NCBI GenBank assembly: GCA_003516705.1
Contig: DPCJ01000130.1
Span: 1,866 to 26,295 of the forward strand
Length of the DNA stretch: 24,430 bases
Direction: 5' to 3'
Source of the DNA: Prolixibacteraceae bacterium
GTDB taxonomy: Bacteria; Bacteroidota; Bacteroidia; Bacteroidales; Prolixibacteraceae
The notes below the pieces were generated by a model. That model searched no databases, was not told the origin of the DNA, and saw nothing but the letters and a program-made list of their open reading frames with translations. Shown here piece by piece: positions 15,801 to 23,552 of the stretch (position 1 is its first letter; each line of letters starts with the position of its first letter). Made by a program: the position numbers and the translations under genes.

Positions 15801-16283
15801 ATGGACAACAAAATTAATTTTTCAATTCCCGACGATGTTATAGTTCGCGTAAGGCAACTATTAACAGAGGTTACAACAACTTTGCAACCTTACCTGATTG
15901 CACTGACCCCTGCCGAAAGGCAAGCAATTCCGAAAATGAGCGACAAAACTGTTCCGTTTGTTGAAAAAACATTGGACTATTGTACATCAGCGCCTCAATT
16001 TGCCCCAACCTATATGGACCGTGACGCACTTGCTGCCGATATGAAAGTGGTTAACCAGCTTATTCCGTTGTTCAGGGTTGTAAAACAATTAAGCGATGGG
16101 TTGGATGATACATCGATGCAGGCTGGAGCCGAGAGCTATGTAAATGCCTTAAGCTATTACAACTCGGTAAAACAGGCAGCAAAAAAAGATGTCCCCGGAG
16201 CCAAAGCGATTTTCGAAGATTTAAGCAAACGTTTTGTAAAAGCGCGCTCAGGAAATGGCAGTTCGCCCGAATCTGCCGACTGA
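15801..16283 (+). CDS. conserved Bacteroidota hypothetical protein, 160 aa
   Basis: This soluble, mainly helical protein has no signal peptide or membrane segment. The N-terminus (INFSIPDDVIVRVRQLL), the stretch YLIALTPAERQAIPKMSDKTVPFVEK and the C-terminal YYNSVKQAAKKDVPGAKAIFEDLSKRF resemble a family I have seen as unnamed proteins in Bacteroidota genomes. Function is unknown. ATG 15801 gives the first full frame after a long AT-rich leader. A strong terminator follows directly (16293-16326). It stands alone, convergent to lnt. The ending GNGSSPESAD is a disordered tail. Confidence 0.75.
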   Translation: MDNKINFSIPDDVIVRVRQLLTEVTTTLQPYLIALTPAERQAIPKMSDKTVPFVEKTLDYCTSAPQFAPTYMDRDALAADMKVVNQLIPLFRVVKQLSDGLDDTSMQAGAESYVNALSYYNSVKQAAKKDVPGAKAIFEDLSKRFVKARSGNGSSPESAD

Positions 16284-16292
16284 TGTTGCAAG

Positions 16293-16326
16293 AGCGGGAT
16301 TCATTCATTGAGTCCCGCTTTTTTTT
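16293..16326 (+). terminator. rho-independent terminator after the 160-aa gene
   Basis: The stem AGCGGGA (16293-16299) / TCCCGCT (16313-16319) is followed by an unbroken run of eight T from 16319 to 16326. It lies 10 nt after the stop codon. Confidence 0.85.
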
Positions 16327-16336
16327 GCCCCTTTAA

Positions 16337-16465
16337 CTAGTGTTGTGTTAAGCCTCTACTGGCGGAGCGTCATTCCGAACTTGTTTCGGAATCTGTTATT
16401 TCTCAGTGAGATGCTGAAATAAATTCAGCATGACGTTGAATATTTCAAGTTTAACACATCACTAG
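16337..16465. mobile_element. MITE-like element carrying REPIN-like copy c
   Basis: Terminal inverted repeats CTAGTGTTGTGTTAA (16337-16351) and TTAACACATCACTAG (16451-16465) match at 14 of 15 positions. Inside lies a paired palindrome of the same family as at 11.6-12.1 kb. Its left half is CGTCA with ATTCCGAA/TTCGGAAT (16368-16392); its right half is ATGCTGAA/TTCAGCAT with TGACG (16411-16435). No reading frame fits inside. No clear target-site duplication was found. Confidence 0.6.
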
Positions 16466-16505
16466 ATAACGATTTACACACTTTTTTTGCCTCTCTGGTA
16501 ATTTG

Positions 16506-16799
16506 GAGTTCAGAACTGGTATTTCGGAGTTCGGAACTCAAACATCGGAGCTTTTTACCCGGAAATCGGAGTTCGGAACTCAAACGACGGAGTTCAGAAC
16601 TGGTATTTCGGAGTTCGGAACTCAAACACCGGAGCTTTTAACCCGGAAATCCGAGTTCGGAACTGGTAATTTTGAGTTCGGAACTCAAATGCCGGAGTTC
16701 GGAACTGGTAATTTTGAGTTCAGAACTCAAAAATTGCACCTTTTAACCCCGGAATCGGAGTTCGGAACTCAAACACCGGAGTTCGGAACCTGGAATTTG
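16506..16799. repeat. array of fourteen 21-bp units with palindromic core
   Basis: The motif starts at 16506 and recurs at exactly 21-bp steps through 16779, with no phase shift over 14 units. Six units hold the interrupted palindrome GAGTTC-N-GAACTC (16527, 16569, 16611, 16674, 16716, 16758). Others read GAGTTCnGAACTG, and three are replaced by a second type, GAGCTTTTnACCCGGAAAT, at 16548, 16632 and about 16737. The first 63 bp of the blocks at 16506 and 16590 differ at only about three positions, so part of the array spread by an 84-bp duplication. Open frames on both strands follow from 21 being a multiple of 3; no start or leader supports translation. The array lies between convergent genes. 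Confidence 0.9.
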
Positions 16800-16818
16800 G
16801 ATATTGTAATTTGAAATT

Positions 16819-18435
16819 TTAGTGCTTTCGCAATTCGTTTTTTCTCTTCATCGCTTTCACAGCCAGTAAATTGGCAAGCAATAAGATGCTCATAAAAAGT
16901 GACACGCGGGCAATATAATCGCCATGTTTTACATAGAAAGTAATTTTGTTGTTGGCGTGAATTGTTCCGGCAATTGCCGTGGGAATCCACCATTCGGTTG
17001 CCTGCAAAATATCGCCGCGCTGGTTAATAAAACACGAAATGCCCGTGTTGGCCGCACGCGCAATGCTGCGGCGGGTTTCGATGGCGCGCAGACTTGCAAA
17101 CGACAAATGTTGTTTGTATCCCGGCGTGTTTCGCCACCAGCCATCGTTGGTGATGATAAAAATCAGGCTGGCACCTTTCTGAACATATTGAGCCACGTAT
17201 TCGCCAAAAACCGATTCATAACAAATTACCGGTGCAACCTGCGTACTGTCGGCCGACACAAAGTTGGTCGGTTCGGCCTGAACACCCAGTGTATTCGAGG
17301 TTCCCCCGATATTAATCACCATGTCGCCCAAAAAACCAAGCGCTTTTCCGAAAGGCATTTTTTCCACACCAACCACAAGCTTTGATTTGTGGTACACCTG
17401 CGGCTGACCATTACGGCCTAAAAAAATGGCGGTATTAAACATGTCGTACACCATGCTGTTGCTTTTTCGTGCGGTTGGCGGGGCGCTTTTTTCGTCGGGG
17501 TAGGGTTTAAACGACGAAACCCCGAAAACAAGTTCGGCTTTTGGGGTCGAATTCATAAAACCACCCAACTGCTGTAAGGCAATGTTTCCATTGAATTCAT
17601 TCTCGTTCCAGAACCGCGGATTTTCAAACAATGTTTCCGGGCCGATAATAAAATCGGTTTCGGCTGTTAACTTGTCGCTGGCCAACGAAACAAACTTTTC
17701 AAGTTTTTGCTGCTCTGCTTCAGCATCATATTTTTCGGAATATGGATCGATATTAGGTTGAACCACAACTATCTGTTTCGGATTTTCAGTTTCGGAGTAG
17801 TTATGATACATCGAAAAAGAGATAATTGTTGGTGCAACAATAAACAGTATTAAAGCCGAAACGGGCAGCATCATTTTGCGGATTCCGGTTTTTTTGAAGT
17901 ATAAAACCACCGTGGTAAAAAGTATAATATTCACAGTCAAAACCCAGAGCGAACCACCCAATGCCCCTGTAAACTCGTACCACTGAATTAGTTTTACGTT
18001 ATTGGCAAAACCATTGCCGAGTGTAAGCCACGGCCATTCGATATCCCAATGGTAATGGAAATATTCAAAACTGATCCAGAAAACCACAAGCGCCATATAA
18101 CCGAGGTTTCCTTTGAAATTGCGCCGTGCGGTGTGGGCAATCCACCAAACCACCGACATCAGTAGTGAGTTTGTAATGATAGCCAGCGCCATGCCCAGCG
18201 GAGTGGCAAAAAATATCCACCAGGTGGTGATGCTGTTCCAGGTAAAAAAGGCCAGAAAAGTGTGCCCCCAGAAAGAAACGCCGCGGAATTCGGTTTTACG
18301 TTCCACAAAAAAGTTGTCGAGGTAAAGCAGCGGAAGAAAGGCAAAGAAAAGTGTCCAGCCGGGTAACCCCAGCCAGGCCAGACTAAGTAAAACACCTGTT
18401 AAGATTGAAAGAAAAAGACGGTGAATCCGTTTCAT
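16819..18435 (-). CDS. lnt: apolipoprotein N-acyltransferase
   Basis: This inner-membrane enzyme adds the third acyl chain to the N-terminal cysteine of lipoproteins. The protein has 538 residues. N-terminal membrane segments span about 1-210. A nitrilase-like catalytic domain (about 220-500) follows, then a final membrane helix (VSLFMSILLLANLLAV). The triad is complete: E267 in GPETLFENPRF, K350 in YHKSKLV, and C405 in VICYESVFGEYV. The IEWPWLTLGN region before the catalytic domain is typical. It overlaps the metallophosphatase gene by 4 bp (ATGA) and is last in a three-gene minus unit. The window holds a relic of a second lnt 3' end at 13098-13160. Confidence 0.95.
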   Translation of the reverse strand: MKRIHRLFLSILTGVLLSLAWLGLPGWTLFFAFLPLLYLDNFFVERKTEFRGVSFWGHTFLAFFTWNSITTWWIFFATPLGMALAIITNSLLMSVVWWIAHTARRNFKGNLGYMALVVFWISFEYFHYHWDIEWPWLTLGNGFANNVKLIQWYEFTGALGGSLWVLTVNIILFTTVVLYFKKTGIRKMMLPVSALILFIVAPTIISFSMYHNYSETENPKQIVVVQPNIDPYSEKYDAEAEQQKLEKFVSLASDKLTAETDFIIGPETLFENPRFWNENEFNGNIALQQLGGFMNSTPKAELVFGVSSFKPYPDEKSAPPTARKSNSMVYDMFNTAIFLGRNGQPQVYHKSKLVVGVEKMPFGKALGFLGDMVINIGGTSNTLGVQAEPTNFVSADSTQVAPVICYESVFGEYVAQYVQKGASLIFIITNDGWWRNTPGYKQHLSFASLRAIETRRSIARAANTGISCFINQRGDILQATEWWIPTAIAGTIHANNKITFYVKHGDYIARVSLFMSILLLANLLAVKAMKRKNELRKH

Positions 18436-19346
18436 GCTTTTACATTTTCAGTTGGCATTGTGCGATTTTTCTTTTTTGTTTTTTCAAAAACAAAATCCAC
18501 TCTTCCGAGCACCAGTCCGCCCCACGAGGCCTGGTTGACAATCACCTGTTTGCCGGCTTTGTTTTTCATGTCAACAGGTTTTTCAATGTAGGTGTGGGTA
18601 TGTCCGCCAATAATCAGGTCGGTCATCGAAGTTTCGGCGGCAATCACATGGTCGCTTACTTTTTCATCGCGGTATTTAAATCCGAGGTGCGAAAGACAAA
18701 CCACGAGGTCGCAGTTTTTTTCGTTTTTCAGGAACGATTCCATTTCGATAGCCGTTTTCAGCGGGTCGTTGTAAATGGTTTTGCCAAAGTTGTTATCAGA
18801 AACCAAACCGCTGAGTTCGATTCCTAACCCATACACGCCAATTTTTATTCCCGATTTTTTAAAGATTTTATACCGTGGAAACCGGCCGGCCAAAACTGTG
18901 TCGGAAAAATCATAATTCGAGTTGATAATGGGGAAACCTGCGTATGGTAACGATTTCAGTATGTTTTCCAGTCCGTCGTCGAACTCATGGTTGCCAATTG
19001 CACCGGCATCATACCCGATTTCTGTCATCAGTTTCAGAATGAGTTCGCCTTTGAAGTAATTGTAGTACGGAGTTCCCTGGAACATATCGCCGGCATCAAA
19101 AAGCAGGGTATCCGGGTTTTCAGCCCTTACCCTTTTTACCAGGGCCGAAATGCGTGCCAGTCCGCCTTCGGGGGCGCCATCGCTGCTGTTGGCAATAAAT
19201 GGCTCAACGTGACAATGCAAATCGTTGGTGTGTAAAAACGAAATTTTTATAAAATTTCCGGCGGCAAATGCATCGAATGATGACAAGCCCAGGCCTGTCC
19301 CGGCAGCTCCAATCGAAATATTCCGGATAAAACCTCTTCTATTCAT
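18432..19346 (-). CDS. 5'-nucleotidase-type metallophosphatase, catalytic domain only (Tat-exported)
   Basis: This is the catalytic half of a UshA-like nucleotidase or 2',3'-cyclic phosphodiesterase. Dinuclear metal motifs are complete: HTNDLHCH, FDAGDMFQGTPYYN, GNHEFDDG, CLSHLGF, GGHTHTY. The N-terminus MNRRGFIRNISIGAAG is a twin-arginine signal, so it folds in the cytosol and is exported. I choose ATG 19346 because GGGAGGA stands 6 nt upstream; an ATG at 19361 would add five residues. The C-terminal substrate-binding domain is absent and is encoded by the preceding gene, which overlaps by 8 bp. Together the two genes equal one normal UshA. Confidence 0.9.
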   Translation of the reverse strand: MNRRGFIRNISIGAAGTGLGLSSFDAFAAGNFIKISFLHTNDLHCHVEPFIANSSDGAPEGGLARISALVKRVRAENPDTLLFDAGDMFQGTPYYNYFKGELILKLMTEIGYDAGAIGNHEFDDGLENILKSLPYAGFPIINSNYDFSDTVLAGRFPRYKIFKKSGIKIGVYGLGIELSGLVSDNNFGKTIYNDPLKTAIEMESFLKNEKNCDLVVCLSHLGFKYRDEKVSDHVIAAETSMTDLIIGGHTHTYIEKPVDMKNKAGKQVIVNQASWGGLVLGRVDFVFEKTKKKNRTMPTENVKA

Positions 19347-20103
19347 TGCTAATCCTCCCATCTAAGTTTTCCTTCAGCGTAATTCCTGATTTGTGTTGTT
19401 TTTCAAAATTCCGGATAATCACATCCCTGATTTTTAAACCGGTGTTTTTGAAGTCGAGCCGCTGGCGCAAAATGCTGAGGTCATCTCCACCGTTTGCAGC
19501 GTAATCGTTGGTTACCATCCAGTATTTATTTTCGGGTTGAAGTGGTTTCCCCGAAACAATTATGTGCTTTGCCTTTTTGTCCGAAATCACAAATCTTACG
19601 CCTCCCACGCTGCCTCCGCCCGATTCAGCAATTAAATCGTAAAACTGCTGTAATTGTGTGCCGGTCAACTGAACAAATACCATTTCATTTTCAAAAGGCA
19701 TAATTTCGAAAGCTTTCCCCACTTTGATAATCCCTTTCTGAAGCCCGGTGCGGATTCCGCCATAGTTAAAAAATGAAACCTCCGGAACAAAATTTAAAGA
19801 TTGATTTCCGGCTTCAGTTTTTCCTTCTTCCAGCAGTAAATCGGCCAGCAGGTTGGTAAGCCCGCTTTCAGGTTTGTTTTTTACCATGTCAGTTTCACAA
19901 ACCGAAATCACCCGGTTCATGTCGTTGTCGAGTTTGTTTTTGTAAGGTAAATAAATCGAAACAAGATTGCTGTCAATGGTGTTTATCTGTTCATCGACAG
20001 CGGTGTTTTGATAGCTGACGGATGAGATGTGGGTTGATTTACAGGCTGTCGCCAGCAAAAAGTAAGTTATCAACACCGTCAGGCTGAAAGTTCTGAACAT
20101 CAT
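19339..20103 (-). CDS. 5'-nucleotidase C-terminal domain lipoprotein
   Basis: This 254-residue lipoprotein has the signal sequence MMFRTFSLTVLITYFLLATAC, whose cysteine is the lipid anchor. The rest is the 5_nucleotid_C domain, which binds the nucleoside in UshA-type enzymes. Motifs are FFNYGGIRTGL, EIMPFENEMV, and YWMVTNDYAANGGDD. It has no catalytic metal site and would work with the separate metallophosphatase encoded next, with an 8-bp overlap. Its acylation also depends on lnt at the end of the same transcript. The 54-bp region upstream is shared with the divergent amidase gene. Confidence 0.9.
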   Translation of the reverse strand: MMFRTFSLTVLITYFLLATACKSTHISSVSYQNTAVDEQINTIDSNLVSIYLPYKNKLDNDMNRVISVCETDMVKNKPESGLTNLLADLLLEEGKTEAGNQSLNFVPEVSFFNYGGIRTGLQKGIIKVGKAFEIMPFENEMVFVQLTGTQLQQFYDLIAESGGGSVGGVRFVISDKKAKHIIVSGKPLQPENKYWMVTNDYAANGGDDLSILRQRLDFKNTGLKIRDVIIRNFEKQHKSGITLKENLDGRISNE

Positions 20104-20157
20104 AGGCTGAGTTTATCTGTTATAAAATATATTTTAGCAAACATTGAAATAAAGAGA

Positions 20158-21300
20158 ATGCATTTTAAGCTGTATATGCGAGTTTCAAACATACATATAA
20201 AAATATATTCGGGTGTTTTTTTAATATTATTTTTAGCTGTTGTCTTTACACCACTGAATCTGACGGCTCAAAGCAAAGAAGTTGTGGCTAAAAGCGGCGA
20301 TGGCATTTATAAGTTATTAAAGCGGAATGGCCTTGACCCGGCAGAGTACACCAACGCATTTATTGAGATGAACAAGACCCGTCTGGGTGAAAACAATACG
20401 CTGTTTATTGGTGTAAAATACAGGCTTCCCGATGAGGAAACAAAACAAACCAAACCTCCGGTTGTGCCCGAAAATAATTCAACATTAGTTACAAACAATG
20501 AAAAGGAAAGTTTGAATACCGCCACAAAAAGACAAGATAATGAATCGGTAAAAGCTCCGGCAAAAACGCTGAATTATAATATTTTTGGTAAAAATTACAG
20601 CAATGTTGCAGTTAAGAGCGATGAACTGAAAGGGGCCGTTTACTACCTTAAATCGGGGCATGGCGGTCCCGATCCCGGTGCAATGGGGAAATATCAGAAT
20701 CATACAATTTGCGAAGATGAATATGCTTACGACGTAACATTGCGAATTGCCCGCAACCTGATTGAGCGTGGTGCAACTGTGTATCTGATTGTGATTGATA
20801 AAAACGATGGAATCAGGGATGAAACTTTTCTGATGCCCGACAAAGATGAGGTTTGCTATCCCAACCGTACAATTCCGCTGAATCATGTAAAGCGGTTGCA
20901 ACAGCGCGTTGACGCTGTAAACCAGTTGTACAAAAAGCATGGAAACGCCTTTCAGCGGTTTATTTCTATTCATGTTGATTCGCGGAGCAAGGGAGAGAAC
21001 ATCGATATTTTCTTATATCACGATAGCAAAAGTAACAGTGGAAAGAGGGCTGCCACAATTTTACAGCAAACTTTTCGCGATAAATACAACGAAGTTCAAC
21101 CTGGACGTGGTTACACGGGGAGTGTTTCTGCACGAAATTTATATGTGCTGAAGAACTCGTACCCGACCGGCATTTTTATTGAATTGGGAAATATGAACCA
21201 CCAGCGCGATATCAAAAGATTGATTATTGCCGACAACCGGCAGGCAGTTGCCAATTGGCTGACACAGGGTTTGATAAAAGATTTTAAGACCAACCGGTAG
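20158..21300 (+). CDS. N-acetylmuramoyl-L-alanine amidase (Amidase_3) with LysM-like N-terminal region
   Basis: This 380-residue cell-wall hydrolase cleaves the bond between MurNAc and L-Ala. A membrane/signal segment at about 17-37 leads to a LysM-like module (about 40-91: VVAKSGDGIYKLLKRNGLD...FIEMNKTRLGENNTLFIGVKYRLP). A Thr/Asn/Lys-rich linker follows, then the zinc domain from about 160 to 375. Zinc and catalytic residues are H168 in SGHGG, E186 or E188 in CEDEYAYD, H272 in ISIHVDS and E342 in IFIELGNM. The ATG at 20158 is the first in frame; M7 (20176) is possible. It diverges from the nucleotidase operon. Membrane-held or periplasmic action is expected. Confidence 0.88.
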   Translation: MHFKLYMRVSNIHIKIYSGVFLILFLAVVFTPLNLTAQSKEVVAKSGDGIYKLLKRNGLDPAEYTNAFIEMNKTRLGENNTLFIGVKYRLPDEETKQTKPPVVPENNSTLVTNNEKESLNTATKRQDNESVKAPAKTLNYNIFGKNYSNVAVKSDELKGAVYYLKSGHGGPDPGAMGKYQNHTICEDEYAYDVTLRIARNLIERGATVYLIVIDKNDGIRDETFLMPDKDEVCYPNRTIPLNHVKRLQQRVDAVNQLYKKHGNAFQRFISIHVDSRSKGENIDIFLYHDSKSNSGKRAATILQQTFRDKYNEVQPGRGYTGSVSARNLYVLKNSYPTGIFIELGNMNHQRDIKRLIIADNRQAVANWLTQGLIKDFKTNR

Positions 21301-21363
21301 ATTGTTTTTTACCTCCATCTTCAATTAAATAAAACTCAAAGGCGTTCATTTTGTTTTAATTAT

Positions 21364-21735
21364 ATGAGTGGAGAGCAGTCGTTTATATTATTCGATGGTT
21401 ATTGTAATTTGTGCAACGGGGTGGTCGATTTTTTGCTAAAACATGCCCGCAAAAATCAATTCGGTTTTATTCCATTACAATCGGAACCCGCCAGGGAGTT
21501 GATTCAAAAATACAAACTGCCTGAAAATCCTGATTCAGTGATTCTGATTGCTGGTGAAAGGGTTTTTATTGAATCGGATGCTGCTCTGGAAATTGTACGC
21601 TCCATGCAATTTCCCTGGAAAATCATCCTTATTTTCATTGTCATTCCTCGACCGTTGCGCAATAAATTTTACCGTTTTATTGCGTCTAACCGTTATCGGT
21701 GGTGGGGCCGCCGGCGTGATTGCCGGGTTTTATAA
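21364..21735 (+). CDS. DCC-family thiol-disulfide oxidoreductase (DUF393)
   Basis: This small 123-residue protein has the family motif D11-x2-C14-x2-C17 (LFDGYCNLCNGVV) at the N-terminus. The rest also fits DUF393: FIPLQSEPAR, a middle part VILIAGERVFIESDAAL, a hydrophobic stretch IILIFIVIPRPL, and the ending RYRWWGRRRDC. The family is predicted to act in thiol-disulfide exchange, but substrates are not established. The gene is monocistronic, 63 bp after the amidase on the same strand. Confidence 0.88.
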   Translation: MSGEQSFILFDGYCNLCNGVVDFLLKHARKNQFGFIPLQSEPARELIQKYKLPENPDSVILIAGERVFIESDAALEIVRSMQFPWKIILIFIVIPRPLRNKFYRFIASNRYRWWGRRRDCRVL

Positions 21736-21874
21736 AAACTGTGTAACAATTTTGCCTGAATATGAGTAAATGCAGCGTTAACGATACATGAAATATGTAA
21801 TTCAATATGCTGTTTTAACAGAAAATATTCTTTAGTTTTACTTGCGCAAACCATTAAATCTATCGCATAAAACC

Positions 21875-21976
21875 ATGAAGAAAAAGCAGAAAACAATACG
21901 GATTGTCATTTATTTCCTCCTGATATTGCTATTCTTGTTTCTTGCCATCTGGTTTGGCCGACAATTGTTTTTGTGA
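21875..21976 (+). CDS. possible small membrane protein, 33 aa
   Basis: An ATG-started frame encodes a basic head (MKKKQKTIR), one hydrophobic helix (IVIYFLLILLFLFLAIWF) and the short tail GRQLFL. This is the form of a single-pass small membrane protein with positive-inside orientation. It lies alone between the DCC gene and the convergent DUF4924 gene. No strong Shine-Dalgarno or consensus promoter is visible, so it may be chance, although a helix this regular from a good start is suggestive. Confidence 0.4.
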   Translation: MKKKQKTIRIVIYFLLILLFLFLAIWFGRQLFL

Positions 21977-22020
21977 GGAAGTTTATTTGGCGGGAAAATG
22001 AGATTTTTTTTGCTGAATTT

Positions 22021-22566
22021 TCATTCAAATTCCAGTTTATCTTCCTCAAAATCTTTAAAAAGCATGGAAAGTTGTCCAAGCCAGCCACTGAGTCGTTGCA
22101 CCGCATCGCTTGTTTCAGGAGTCACTTCTTTCTGCTGCATTTTTAGCAGCAGGTAGCCATATATTGCTTCGAGGCTGATTTGAATATTGTTTTTATTGCC
22201 GTTACTTTTTAGTTTTAGTTCGGTAATCAGCCCGGCAATGGTTTTGTAAGTCTGAACATAATCCGGTACCAGTGCGGTTTCCATCAGTTTTAAATGAAAT
22301 TCGTTCAGCTCGTTAATCAGATTAATCAGAAACTGAAAATGGCCTTTTTCACTGATTCCTTCTTTCCCCATCATCAAAACAAGGTTTTGGTACCAGGCGG
22401 TGATTTCAGTTAGCTGCGTTTCGTTTTCTGTCTGGTATTTTGAAATCAGTTTTTCCTGAATCTGATCCATATCTGATTGAAAAGTTCTTATCAAATCTTC
22501 AATTTGAAAAAGATAAAGGATGTATCCGGCAATATTTTCTTTTCGTTTTTGTTTTGCGATAAGCAT
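22021..22566 (-). CDS. DUF4924 family protein
   Basis: This 181-residue, all-helical cytosolic protein begins MLIAKQKRKENIAGYILYLFQIEDLIR, typical of DUF4924, a Bacteroidota family of unknown function. Later helices include FLINLINELNEFHLKLMETAL and LEAIYGYLLLKMQQKEV. No signal or membrane segment is present. It follows the S4-domain gene by 17 bp and is the last gene of the prs-rplY-pth-S4 cluster. Its conserved place near translation genes is the only hint about its role. Confidence 0.85.
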   Translation of the reverse strand: MLIAKQKRKENIAGYILYLFQIEDLIRTFQSDMDQIQEKLISKYQTENETQLTEITAWYQNLVLMMGKEGISEKGHFQFLINLINELNEFHLKLMETALVPDYVQTYKTIAGLITELKLKSNGNKNNIQISLEAIYGYLLLKMQQKEVTPETSDAVQRLSGWLGQLSMLFKDFEEDKLEFE

Positions 22567-22583
22567 AACGTGAGTTTGCTGTG

Positions 22584-22967
22584 TTAGTCGTTCAAGTCGA
22601 AGAATTCGTCGAGATCACGACGTTCCTTTTTTGTTGGTCTGCCTGTTCCGGGATCACGGGTAATCCAACGCATGTTTCTTTGCATTTCAACAATTTCAAG
22701 TTCTTCGGGAGGCGTAATATCTTCAATGTAATTTGTGGTAAGGCTTGCGGCCATTCGTTTTTCGGCCAACTCTAAAATGCGGAAAGTTCGGGTAACCGGT
22801 GATTTCCGTACTTTAACAATTTCGCCCGGATGGACTGATCTGGAGGGTTTAACCGGCTGGCTGGCAATTGAAATATGACCTTTCCTGCAAGCTTCGGTTG
22901 CCATGCTGCGGGTTTTATAAATCCGCACTGCCCAAAGCCATTTGTCGATTCTTACCTCGTTTCCCAT
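22584..22967 (-). CDS. hslR: S4-domain RNA-binding protein, Hsp15-like
   Basis: This 127-residue protein starts with an S4 RNA-binding domain (about 5-50: VRIDKWLWAVRIYKTRSMATEACRKGHI). The rest matches Hsp15, which binds stalled 50S subunits that still carry peptidyl-tRNA: VKPSRSVHPGEIVKV and the charged C-terminus GRPTKKERRDLDEFF. It follows pth with a 3-bp gap. Both proteins concern peptidyl-tRNA, which supports the assignment. The symbol is given by similarity to E. coli hslR. Confidence 0.85.
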   Translation of the reverse strand: MGNEVRIDKWLWAVRIYKTRSMATEACRKGHISIASQPVKPSRSVHPGEIVKVRKSPVTRTFRILELAEKRMAASLTTNYIEDITPPEELEIVEMQRNMRWITRDPGTGRPTKKERRDLDEFFDLND

Positions 22968-22970
22968 GGG

Positions 22971-23534
22971 TTACCTTTTATTAAAAAAGTTCATGGTTCG
23001 TTCTGTTCCTATGGTCCCGAAACTCTGGATGATTTCGATACAGGAATCAATTTTGAACGGGAGTTCTTTTTTTTCTTCCGGTGTCCACTCGCCAAGTACA
23101 TAATCCACCTGGTATCCTTTGTGGAAGCTGTCGCCAATGCCAAAACGCAACCGTGCGTAATCGTTCCGTCCCAAAACCTGGTTAATGTTTTCAAGTCCGT
23201 TATGTCCGCCGGCGCCGCCTTTTGCCCTGAGCCTGATAGTTCCGAACGGCAACGCAAGATCGTCAACCAGTACAAGCAGGTTTTCAATCCCGATATCTTC
23301 TTTTTGTAACCAGTAGGATACGGCCTTTCCGCTGAGGTTCATATAGGTGGTGGGTTTCAGCAGGATAAATGTACGGGCTTTAAATTTGTACTCGGCTGTA
23401 AAACCATAACGGTGGTCTGTAAAACTAATATTGGATGCTCCCGAAAGAGCATCCAATATTTGAAAACCAATATTATGGCGGGTGTTTTTGTATTCTGCCC
23501 CTATATTACCGAGTCCGGCAATTAAGTACTTCAC
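22971..23534 (-). CDS. pth: peptidyl-tRNA hydrolase
   Basis: This 187-residue enzyme releases tRNA from peptidyl-tRNA that dropped off ribosomes. Active-site residues match bacterial Pth: N10 and H20 (GLGNIGAEYKNTRHNIGF), N66 in TTYMNLSG, D92 in VLVDDLALPFG, and N112 in KGGAGGHNGL. The start is GTG at 23534, since the required N-terminal strand MKYLIAGLGN begins there. It lies 18 bp after rplY and 3 bp before the S4 gene, in one transcript. Confidence 0.95.
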   Translation of the reverse strand: MKYLIAGLGNIGAEYKNTRHNIGFQILDALSGASNISFTDHRYGFTAEYKFKARTFILLKPTTYMNLSGKAVSYWLQKEDIGIENLLVLVDDLALPFGTIRLRAKGGAGGHNGLENINQVLGRNDYARLRFGIGDSFHKGYQVDYVLGEWTPEEKKELPFKIDSCIEIIQSFGTIGTERTMNFFNKR

Positions 23535-23552
23535 ACAATTTATATTTAAGAT

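Noticed and set aside
16506..16799. CRISPR array for the 21-bp units
   Set aside because: The units are contiguous with no unique spacers, and the motif is far shorter than a CRISPR repeat-spacer unit.
16503..16814. 103-residue plus-strand frame of seven-residue repeats (EFGTQTP-like), and a similar minus-strand frame at 16425-16625
   Set aside because: The frames are open only because the DNA repeat is 21 bp long and has no stop in these phases. The start is TTG without a leader, and both strands are open.
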